From JBJHBP01 sp050485645 (GTDB taxonomy: Bacteria > Pseudomonadota > Gammaproteobacteria > Steroidobacterales > Rariloculaceae): a stretch of 64,000 nucleotides of DNA. The first letter of the stretch is position 1. Every line of letters begins with the position of its first letter. Shown one piece after another: positions 8,791 through 16,437 of this stretch. Where the stretch lies: the NCBI GenBank assembly GCA_050485645.1, contig JBJHBT010000008.1:1-64000 (forward strand), given 5' to 3'. The position numbers and the translations under genes are program-made. Under the pieces are notes generated by a model. The model did not search any database. It was given only the letters and a program-made list of their open reading frames with translations, and was not told the origin of the DNA.

Positions 8791-10151
8791 ACCCGGATGA
8801 AAAAACCGCGCACCGCGGCTTCGGCTTCGTCCTGATCCATCAGCTTCTGCTCGGCCAGCAGCGCGGCGATGGCTTTCACGCTGCGCTGCCCGTCCGCCAG
8901 TGACAGGATCACCGCATGGATGCGCGTGGCAAACGCCTGGGTGGCCACATGCTCGCTGCGCGGCACCGGCGCGTCGCCGTGTACCAGCCAGTCGGGCAGG
9001 GCGTTGTGACGCGCCACCCGGCGTGTGTTGCCGGATTTCGTGGCCGACCAGCTCACCACCGATTCCAGGCGTCCGTGACGGCTGGCCGGTGAGTTCATGT
9101 ACGCGAGCGTCTTCTCGTGGACGTTCGGTTCCGCGAAGCCCGCCTCGCGGATCACCTGCCGGCACTCGTTCAGGCTGAGGCACAGTGCGGGGTCTGCGTG
9201 GTGGAAGTTCAGCGAACCGAAATTGATCCAGCGGCCGCCTGGCGCGAGCAGGGCATTGACGCGTGCGGCCGTCGCCTGCAGCGGTTCGCCGAGTATGTCG
9301 ATCAGCCACGGCGTGATCACGGTGTCGAAGTATGCGCCCGTGAACGGCGGACGATTGGCATCGCCTATCACGTGGTGAAAGCCTTCACGTACCGGTTCCG
9401 GGGCGCTCAGCGTGTTCAGAACCGCGAAATCGCCAGCCGGTGCAATCGGAAACTCGTGCAACTCGACGTGCCCGCCACGCATCACACGATCGGCGACCAG
9501 CACCAGCAGCGGATTGAAGTCCAGTGCCGTCGTGCACTGCGTGCCCAGCTGCATGTGAACGTCGTAGGCGAGCCTGCCGGCGCCTGAGCCCAGCACCAGC
9601 GTTCTGCCGGGCGCGTTGCCGGCGAACGCCGTGCGCAGGATGTTCAGCGACGCGTCGTTCTCTTCCTGGCCCCACGCCCAGTCTCGATGCAGATTCTGGT
9701 AGTAGGTGACCAGGCCCTGATCCGACGGGGGGCGTGTTCGCAGCGCCAGATAAGCCTCGACGCGTCCGGGCGGTTCGGGCAGATGCAGCGGTTCCAGCAG
9801 GGTGGTGAGATCGCCGGCGTGGGCGCTCAGGGCGGCGCTTTCGGACGCCAGCCGCGCGCGCGTCGCCGCGCCCAGGTCGCTGCGCCGCAGCGCGGCGCTG
9901 CGTGTGGCGGCTGCCTGTTCCAGTCGGCGTCGTTCGAAGTTGTAGCGCGACCGCCATTCACCCAGCGCGGCAAGCGGTTCGGCGAACAGCCATGGAATGC
10001 CGGCGATGAGCGGAAAGGTGACGTGACAGCCTGCGCAGTGCAGTGCGTCCGGCCGGCGCGCCAGCGCGGCATCGCATCGCGGGCAGGCGAAGGCCGGCGT
10101 GATGTTCGTAGCGGTTGAGCCTGCTGGTTCGCTACCGGATTCCTGATTCAA
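8757..10151 (-). CDS. N2227/carnosine N-methyltransferase-like SAM enzyme with zinc ribbon
   Basis: The 464-residue product begins with a two-CxxC zinc ribbon (CPRC...CAGC, about residues 23-42). A SAM-dependent methyltransferase core follows. LVLGSGAGRLAYDVH is motif I, and VITPWLIDI and LLAPGGRWINFGSL resemble the eukaryotic carnosine N-methyltransferase (N2227/CARNMT1) layout, including a later SLNECRQVI segment. The last 60 residues look like a small winged-helix or PqqD-like domain. The start is TTG at 10151, preceded by GGAG; no ATG lies upstream of the zinc ribbon. Its 3' end overlaps the XdhC-like gene by 34 bp, tail to tail. Substrate unknown: histidine-containing peptide methylation is the family precedent, not a proven function here. 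Confidence 0.72.
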   Translation of the reverse strand: MNQESGSEPAGSTATNITPAFACPRCDAALARRPDALHCAGCHVTFPLIAGIPWLFAEPLAALGEWRSRYNFERRRLEQAAATRSAALRRSDLGAATRARLASESAALSAHAGDLTTLLEPLHLPEPPGRVEAYLALRTRPPSDQGLVTYYQNLHRDWAWGQEENDASLNILRTAFAGNAPGRTLVLGSGAGRLAYDVHMQLGTQCTTALDFNPLLVLVADRVMRGGHVELHEFPIAPAGDFAVLNTLSAPEPVREGFHHVIGDANRPPFTGAYFDTVITPWLIDILGEPLQATAARVNALLAPGGRWINFGSLNFHHADPALCLSLNECRQVIREAGFAEPNVHEKTLAYMNSPASRHGRLESVVSWSATKSGNTRRVARHNALPDWLVHGDAPVPRSEHVATQAFATRIHAVILSLADGQRSVKAIAALLAEQKLMDQDEAEAAVRGFFIRVYEDEQRARFL

Positions 10152-10204
10152 CGCTGGCGCTCCGCAACCGGGTGACTGTCCGCCATTATCGTTGCCCCGC
10201 GCGA

Positions 10205-10222
10205 GGATTCGTACCCGAATCC
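10205..10222. repeat. 7-bp inverted repeat upstream of the methyltransferase gene
   Basis: GGATTCG at 10205-10211 and CGAATCC at 10216-10222 are perfectly complementary across a 4-base loop. It sits between the DUF1501-like stop and the methyltransferase start on the minus strand, so it could be an operator for the latter or an RNA hairpin ending the former. No T-tract is visible. Confidence 0.35.
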
Positions 10223-10330
10223 GGACGCCGGTGCGGTGGCCGGCAAAGAAGTCGCGGCGGGCACGGCTGAATCGGCCGTGGCACCGCCGCGCAGGTTGCC
10301 TGCAGGGTGCTCTCTGAGGGAAGTCGTCTG

Positions 10331-11989
10331 CTAGCCGCCGATGGTGCCGGACACGATTGGTTCGAACGCGGTGAAGCGGTCGAGGTTGATGCTGTTGCCC
10401 AGCCCGTGTCCGGGAAACCGGCTATCGAACAGGTGTTGCTCGCCATGCAGCGCCATGTAATTCAGCAGCAGCATCTGCACCAGCAGGTTCACGTTGTTCG
10501 CGCCGGGTGTGCTGGCACGCTGCACGTCGCCATTGGCGGTGAACCAGCCAATCTGCTGGTGCTGCAGGGCGGTGGCGCCGTCTGATCCGCCGGTGAACAG
10601 CTGTGGTGGTCCGGCCGGGTTGTACACCAGAAAGAACGAAGCGGCGGTGTCCTGATTGTCTGAAGTCCATTCACCCTTGCCGCGGCCGTTGAGCGTATTG
10701 TCGATCACGCCATTGCTGGACAGCGACCCGTCGGTGAATACGTACATCATCAGCGGTACATTGCGTCGTGCCGCGTATTCCAGGCATGCGCCCATGCAGC
10801 GGCCGGCACGGTAGTCGCGCACTTCGCCGACGGCACGCGCGCCGCCGTGATAGTCGTAGCCTCCCATCGTGATGCAGCCGCCACCGGCATAGCCGTCGAT
10901 CACCATCTTCATCACCGAAGCGGTCTTGCGGAACTCCGTCTGGTCTGCGCCGCCACCGGAAAATTCGGCTTCACTGAATACGCCGCTCGGGCCGACGATG
11001 TCTGGATCAAGGGCCGGGTCCAGCGCGCCGGGATCGCTGAAGCGATCGGCGATGTCGGCGGCGCTGAGGTAGCCGCAGCGCACCAGTTCCTTCACCACCG
11101 CGTCGCGGGTAATGCCATGATTGGGGTCGATGGCGTTGAGACCGGTGCTGACGCGACCCATCTTCTGGTCGCTGAGGCGGTAGATGGATTCCATCACCGC
11201 CACGGCGTCGTTTTCGTTGAGCAGATTCAGCAGCTCGCCGGTGTCGACGAGGCCGGTGACGTCGCTGGGCCGGTCGATTTTCGTCGGACGGAACTCCGGA
11301 TTGATCAGTGCCGCCGGGGCCATCGAGTTGCCGCCGGACTCAGTATTGCGCGAGCCGCACAGGGTAACGATCGAGCCGTCGGCACCAGCGCGCTGTATGC
11401 CGTACAGCGGGTTGTGCGGGTTGTTGCCGGTGTCGTTCTCCGAGCGTGCCGGCAGCACGGCGCCGTTGATGAACTGGCCACGGCCCGGCCCCATGCTGGC
11501 CTGCATGCCGCGCAGAAACGCGCTGTCACTGTGAAACGCCAGTCCCAGTGACGTATCGGTGTGGTCGCCGTTGCTGGTGGCGGTGGGCGTGGCCTCGGAG
11601 ACGCCCGGCACCATATCGCCCGGCAGACCCTGCTTGCGATAGCCGGCGGTGCTGAGCAGGTGAAACTGGCCGCCTTCCTGACCGACGATCACGTTGGAAC
11701 TGCCGATGCTGGCGCCGCCGGCCAGGTCGAAACAGATGAACGGGATCTTCCCGGCACCGTTGACATTGATGCCGCAGCCCTCACGCAGGGCGTCCAGATC
11801 CGACGCCAGCTGCGCATAGGCCTGACGCGGATTGGCGAACAGTCCCATCACACCGCCGGTGAGCACCGTGGCCGAACCTGCCATGAAGCCCTGTGCGATC
11901 AGTTCGCGCCGGGTAATCGGACGGTGATGGTTGTCGTGACGCTGCGGCGCGTCCGGGTTCATTCGTTTTCGTCGGCTTCGGATCAACAT
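10331..11989 (-). CDS. DUF1501-like secreted protein with twin-arginine-type signal
   Basis: A 552-residue exported protein of unknown function. The N terminus carries ITRRELIAQGFMAG followed by a hydrophobic stretch and an Ala-x-Ala-like site, consistent with Tat export. The body has FICFDLAGGASIG near the mature N terminus, NDTGNNPHNP, and GGYDYHGGARAVGE, motifs I associate with DUF1501-like proteins sometimes mislabelled GspF. DUF1501 proteins are usually paired with cytochrome-domain partners, as here. ATG 11989 has AGAGGT upstream; an internal ATG lies at 11962. It is the last gene of a three-gene minus-strand unit with two cytochrome-like proteins. Reaction and substrate are unknown. 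Confidence 0.7.
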   Translation of the reverse strand: MLIRSRRKRMNPDAPQRHDNHHRPITRRELIAQGFMAGSATVLTGGVMGLFANPRQAYAQLASDLDALREGCGINVNGAGKIPFICFDLAGGASIGSSNVIVGQEGGQFHLLSTAGYRKQGLPGDMVPGVSEATPTATSNGDHTDTSLGLAFHSDSAFLRGMQASMGPGRGQFINGAVLPARSENDTGNNPHNPLYGIQRAGADGSIVTLCGSRNTESGGNSMAPAALINPEFRPTKIDRPSDVTGLVDTGELLNLLNENDAVAVMESIYRLSDQKMGRVSTGLNAIDPNHGITRDAVVKELVRCGYLSAADIADRFSDPGALDPALDPDIVGPSGVFSEAEFSGGGADQTEFRKTASVMKMVIDGYAGGGCITMGGYDYHGGARAVGEVRDYRAGRCMGACLEYAARRNVPLMMYVFTDGSLSSNGVIDNTLNGRGKGEWTSDNQDTAASFFLVYNPAGPPQLFTGGSDGATALQHQQIGWFTANGDVQRASTPGANNVNLLVQMLLLNYMALHGEQHLFDSRFPGHGLGNSINLDRFTAFEPIVSGTIGG

Positions 11990-12074
11990 CTTTCGACCTC
12001 TGTCTTTTCTGTTCGCGCTCGTCTGCTCTGTGCCACGCGTCCGTTCGGTACCCTGTTCGCCCGGTGATACACGC

Positions 12075-14771
12075 CTACTGCACCAGCATGGCCGCGCTGC
12101 CCAGCATCGCGGCGCAGGTGGCCTTGGCGATGGTGCGCGTGCGCGTGGCGTTGCCGCCGGTGGCGGCAAGACCGGGGCGGGCGGGATTGGAGCCGGGAAT
12201 GCCGTAAATCAGATTCTCCAGCTCTTCTTTGGCATCACTGCGGTCGGGCTGCGCGTTCAGCGGATGCGTCGTGGTGCCCAGGAACCGGTCCAGCAGTGGA
12301 TCGATCAGCGCGTTGCTGGCCGCGTTGTTACGCCCGGCGTAGGCCGCAGTGACATCCGCGTTGAAACTGAACGTCGGGAACAGCTGGCTTCGCAGTGGTT
12401 CGCTGTCGATCAGTACGTTGCAGTATTCGATGGCGAGCTGCGCGATCGCCACCTGATGCGACGACAGGAACGCCTCCAGCGTGGCCACCGTCGGCAGCGA
12501 CTGGCGAATTGTGTCGTAGGTGTTGCGCACGGCCTGCTGGTTGCGGCCCACGCCGGTGAGCGCGGACATCGAGGCGTTGATCGCGTCGAACGTGCGCACA
12601 CCGATCAGGGACGCCGGCGCCAGGTCCTGCGGTGGCGGCGCGGGCGGCGTCGCCGGCGGCATGCGAGCGTAGACATTGCTGCCCAGCTGATCGAAGCTGA
12701 GGAAGAATTCGTCCAGCTCCGGGCCTTTCTCCAGCGGCAGCACGGCGCCGATGCCGCCGAGCAGCTGGCCGGTCTCCGGGTCGTACTGCAAGGAGGAAAT
12801 CGTGGCCTGCAGATTGGCGTAGGTCTGCCCGACCTGCACCTCGGTGCCGTTCAGGCCGATGCGCAGGCCCTGCAGGTCGATGGCGTCCGGCACCACGCTG
12901 TCGTCGAGACTGATGAAGAACGGCTCGCGGAACAGGTAGGCGTGGCTGTCGAACTGCGCCGCTTCGAAGACCACATAGCTGTCCGGCACATTGACCAGAT
13001 GCTCGACGCTGAACAGCAGGTAGAACCGCTCGCCGACCCCGGCCTCGAAGTTCTGCTGAATCTGCTCGTCGTTGAGCGCGCGATTGTGGATCGCGACCAT
13101 GCGCGCGACTCCGTGCCAGCTCGTGTTGGCTGCGCCGGAGACTTCGTTGCCGAGCACGAAGGCGAAGGAGCTGTCCCAGTCCGACAGCGTGCCGCCGGGG
13201 CTCGGGTCCTGTGACGCGACCAGATTGCCGTTCACGTAGATGCGTCGCCCTTCCACCGGGTCGAATGTGGCAACCACATGCTGCTGGGTGGCCTGAAGCA
13301 CCTGCTGGGCATCCGGCGTCGACAGCTGCGGGTTGCCATTGGCGTCGGAGTTGCTGCTGCGATTAAAGAAATCGTAGCTGTACATGGTCTGGCCAAGATT
13401 GAAATTGCGGGCATTGACGCCGGCCGAGTAGCTGACGATGCGCCGGTTTTCCTGCACGACATTGGCCGGAATCACCCACGCCTCGATGGTGTATTCGCCT
13501 GTGCCGACGATGGCCTGGCGCAGTTTCGCGCTGCTGGTAGTGGAAGCCTGCGCCTTGCCCCCGGTGAAACTCACGCCCCAGCCACCAAACCATTCGTACT
13601 CTCCGGACAGCGTCAGGTTCATCGCCGGTTCCACGCCGCTGGTGTCGAACACGGTATTGCCGGCACCGGTCTTGAACTCGTACAGCGCAATGACGTTGGC
13701 TTCGTAGCGATTGCCGCCGGCCGCCACGGTGCCTTCGTACAGCGTTGTCGCCATGCTGGTCACCAGCGCTGGATCGACCGGATTGATCGGAGACTGCGCG
13801 GCCAGATCCGCGATCCGCGACTGCATCAGCGCGGCATCGGCGGTGCAGTTGCCACTCCAGCAGTTGTGCTGTTCGTCACGCAGCCGAACGACGAGACGCG
13901 ACAGCGCCGGTTCGTCCAGATTGATGCGCGGGCGGGCGGCCGCATAGGCGGTCTCCAGCGCGGCTGTGCTGCTGGACGGTCCCTCGCCCAGCAGCGGCGA
14001 CTGCGGGAACGACGAAGCCGAGGAATGGCAGCCGGAACAGTGTTCGTCCAGCAGTGGATAGACCGTGTTCTGGAAAGCGATCGTGTCGATCGGAAAGGTG
14101 CGGCTTTCACCCGGTTCACGAAGCGGCGGCGCTTCGAGTTCGATCTTGCGCGACGCACCGGCCGCGAGTTCGCCGGCCCAGTTGCTGATCCACGTGGTCA
14201 TGATGTCGGCGCAGGCGAGGTTGTCGCTGAGCCAGCAGTTGTGGCCGTCCCGCACGCGCACGACCAGTCGTGAGTCCTGTGGTGATGTCAGACTGACGAC
14301 GGAATTGGCTTCCTGGTAAGCGGCGTTGATGTCGTCGCGACGCACGAACAGCGGCGCCTGTCCTCCTTCCAGGCCGTGGCAGGAACCGCAGCGGTTGTTG
14401 GCCTGTACGAAATCCCACAGGTTGAGCTTGAACGACTGCACATCCGGGGTGGCAGGCGGCGGTCCGCTGTAGTCGGAAACCGGCGGCGCGCCGGTGAACG
14501 GGATCTGCTCCACGCCGGCACCCGTGCCGCCGCTGCAGCCGGCGAGCACAGCCATCAGCAGGATGATGGTGACGCCTGCCGCCCATGCTCTGTGGGAGGC
14601 GCTGTGAGAGGTTCTGCGGGGGGCGCTGTGTGTAGAGCCCTGAAACGAACTGCGCCACTCACAGTGCATGGAGCTGGATGTTGCGTTCTGCATGGTCCGG
14701 GTCTCTGCTGCGCTTGAAGTGCGGGCGTCGGAACGCGCGCTGCTCAGGTTGATGGTACGGAGGATTGCCAT
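12075..14771 (-). CDS. LamG-domain lipoprotein with two cytochrome-c-like CxxCH motifs
   Basis: The 898-residue product has a hydrophobic segment ending in the lipobox LAGC (Cys 79 from the first ATG). Two haem-binding motifs follow, CGSCH near residue 128 and CSGCH near 245, each in a Planctomycete-cytochrome-like setting. About residues 365-570 form a LamG/concanavalin-like beta-sandwich (IALYEFKTG, YTIEAWVIP, VATFDPVEGRRIYVNG). The C-terminal third is unrecognised, but GVGRNQQAV...YDTIRQSLP suggests a further cytochrome-associated helical domain. ATG 14771 is three bases past the upstream stop, but gives an overlong n-region; ATG 14693 or 14669 are realistic alternatives. Probably an outer-membrane dihaem protein that binds a polymer or partner through LamG. 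Function unknown. Confidence 0.7.
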   Translation of the reverse strand: MAILRTINLSSARSDARTSSAAETRTMQNATSSSMHCEWRSSFQGSTHSAPRRTSHSASHRAWAAGVTIILLMAVLAGCSGGTGAGVEQIPFTGAPPVSDYSGPPPATPDVQSFKLNLWDFVQANNRCGSCHGLEGGQAPLFVRRDDINAAYQEANSVVSLTSPQDSRLVVRVRDGHNCWLSDNLACADIMTTWISNWAGELAAGASRKIELEAPPLREPGESRTFPIDTIAFQNTVYPLLDEHCSGCHSSASSFPQSPLLGEGPSSSTAALETAYAAARPRINLDEPALSRLVVRLRDEQHNCWSGNCTADAALMQSRIADLAAQSPINPVDPALVTSMATTLYEGTVAAGGNRYEANVIALYEFKTGAGNTVFDTSGVEPAMNLTLSGEYEWFGGWGVSFTGGKAQASTTSSAKLRQAIVGTGEYTIEAWVIPANVVQENRRIVSYSAGVNARNFNLGQTMYSYDFFNRSSNSDANGNPQLSTPDAQQVLQATQQHVVATFDPVEGRRIYVNGNLVASQDPSPGGTLSDWDSSFAFVLGNEVSGAANTSWHGVARMVAIHNRALNDEQIQQNFEAGVGERFYLLFSVEHLVNVPDSYVVFEAAQFDSHAYLFREPFFISLDDSVVPDAIDLQGLRIGLNGTEVQVGQTYANLQATISSLQYDPETGQLLGGIGAVLPLEKGPELDEFFLSFDQLGSNVYARMPPATPPAPPPQDLAPASLIGVRTFDAINASMSALTGVGRNQQAVRNTYDTIRQSLPTVATLEAFLSSHQVAIAQLAIEYCNVLIDSEPLRSQLFPTFSFNADVTAAYAGRNNAASNALIDPLLDRFLGTTTHPLNAQPDRSDAKEELENLIYGIPGSNPARPGLAATGGNATRTRTIAKATCAAMLGSAAMLVQ

Positions 14772-14774
14772 GAC

Positions 14775-16007
14775 TCAGTCCGCCAGGCAGTACACGGCGG
14801 TATCGGCGAACACCTGCCGCAGGTTGAAGCCCGCATTGCGGAAGCTGTTCGCGATCTGACTGATCTGCTGGCGGTCGGCGTCATCCACCGGGTCGCGCAG
14901 GCAGACGGTGTTGAATACCTTGCGCACCTGACACTGGGCGAACGCCTGGCTGCCGGCCAGCTCACGGCCCAGCGATTCGGCGCCCTGGCCGGAAGATGGA
15001 AGCAGTGTGTTCCATCCGATCAATGCGTTCTGGCCGTGTCGCCAGTAGTTGTCCCAGGAATCGTCCGGTGTCACGTAGCCGTCGGCGAACGTGTCTTCAT
15101 TCAGGAAGTACTTGGGCTGTACGTTGCCGGGTGTGTACTCCATGCGCCCGGCATCTTCATCGAAATTGTAGTAGGCGAAAGCCTGCGCCAACGGGTCCAT
15201 GCCGGCATGGCAGCCCACACAGTTGTTGAGGAACACACGGCTGTCTCCGCCAGGGCCGCGCGACACGTCCTGACGGATGCGATCGGGTATCACGCTGTTA
15301 TCGTGCAGCTGCTCCAGATCCACACACAGATGGTTCATCAGCGTGAAGCGCAGCATTGCGCGATTCGTGCCGGCGATATAGAACGCCTCCGCCGCCGCGC
15401 GTGTCGACATGGCGCCGGCCGCGGCGGCGGACGTCAGGCCATAGGCCGACGTCTGCGTGGTGGCCTGCAACGTGGCCGGGTCGAAGCTCGGCGACAGCAT
15501 GGCCTGTTCCAGGGCTGCGTAGTGAGCATTGCTGCTCACGCTGGGTGCCGGCGAAACCCCGCTTGCCTGGTAGAGCAGATCTGCGTAGAGGATGCGGTCG
15601 AACGGAAGGTCGTCCTTGACCATGCCGATCACCAGTGTTGTGTAGTCATTCAGCGGCACGAACGGTGACTGGTCACGATTGGTCCACGGGGCGGCGAAGT
15701 TCTTCAGCGTGACGGTGTAGAAGTGCGGATCCTGCATGGCGAGCAGGGCGGCCTGTGTGGCCTGGCCGCCGACGATGTGGTTCCGCATCGTTTCCAGCAC
15801 CTCTGCCGACGGTGGCACGCCGGCAAGGCGGTTATGCATGCGGTAGGCCTGGTCCCGTTCGGTCGCCAGCGCCACGGTGATGCCGGCCAGCAGCAATGCG
15901 CCGACCACGAACCCCCACCACATCAGCCACCAGCCATTCGCGGGCAGGCGCGGAATCAGCCGCTGCCAGCGAGTGGAAAGTTGTTTTGCTACGGTCATCA
16001 TCGCCAT
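14775..16007 (-). CDS. Membrane-anchored cytochrome-c-like protein
   Basis: A 410-residue protein with one N-terminal membrane segment (about residues 24-46, rich in Trp and Leu) and a large periplasmic domain. The domain contains a single haem motif CVGCH followed by AGMDPLAQAF, an arrangement seen in DUF1588/DUF1585-type cytochrome proteins. It is the first gene of the minus-strand unit with the LamG lipoprotein and the DUF1501-like protein, with three bases between genes. The frame is open upstream to 16178, but ATG 16007 (or 16001, with AGGA eight bases before it) gives a sensible anchor. Likely an electron-transfer partner; specific role unknown. Confidence 0.68.
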   Translation of the reverse strand: MAMMTVAKQLSTRWQRLIPRLPANGWWLMWWGFVVGALLLAGITVALATERDQAYRMHNRLAGVPPSAEVLETMRNHIVGGQATQAALLAMQDPHFYTVTLKNFAAPWTNRDQSPFVPLNDYTTLVIGMVKDDLPFDRILYADLLYQASGVSPAPSVSSNAHYAALEQAMLSPSFDPATLQATTQTSAYGLTSAAAAGAMSTRAAAEAFYIAGTNRAMLRFTLMNHLCVDLEQLHDNSVIPDRIRQDVSRGPGGDSRVFLNNCVGCHAGMDPLAQAFAYYNFDEDAGRMEYTPGNVQPKYFLNEDTFADGYVTPDDSWDNYWRHGQNALIGWNTLLPSSGQGAESLGRELAGSQAFAQCQVRKVFNTVCLRDPVDDADRQQISQIANSFRNAGFNLRQVFADTAVYCLAD

Positions 16008-16437
16008 CGTCCTGTCGGTCCGCGGTTCGGTTATCGCCTGTTGCGTGGCAAAAATAGAGCACAAACAAAACCGCCGTGTAATGTCGAAAATCAGCGACGT
16101 CTCGAATCTGCGACGGTTGTATTGCCGGCCAGTCATCTGTGTAAGCTCGATGGCAGACGGCGTGGTTGCACGCCGCACAAGCGGTCACCGATGAGTCGTT
16201 AAGTGAAATACCCTGCAATCAAGCCACGTTCCGCGTGCCGCGAACGGCGAACACGGTCACAGTTTGCGACCGATGCGGCATGCGCTTGTGTTCTGTGATG
16301 CCGTTAACGGCGCGCCGGCCGGTGCGCGCCGAAGATGCCGCTGCACAGATTACGTCGCATAGCCAGCGCACTTTCGGGCGCGGGGCGGACGCTTTTTCGG
16401 ACGATTCATCGGGGACTGAAACAGGACAACGGATTCG
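16008..16437. promoter_or_regulatory. Divergent intergenic region of the cytochrome locus
   Basis: 430 bp separate the two divergent units. Bases 16040-16100 are AT-rich against the local background. A plus-strand promoter candidate is TTGTAT at 16117-16122, a 17-base spacer and TGTAAG at 16140-16145. No gene, tRNA or strong hairpin was seen. Confidence 0.3.

Noticed and set aside
10205..10222. tRNA T-arm
   Set aside because: The dyad resembles a T-arm stem, but no acceptor, D-arm or anticodon arm can be folded around it.
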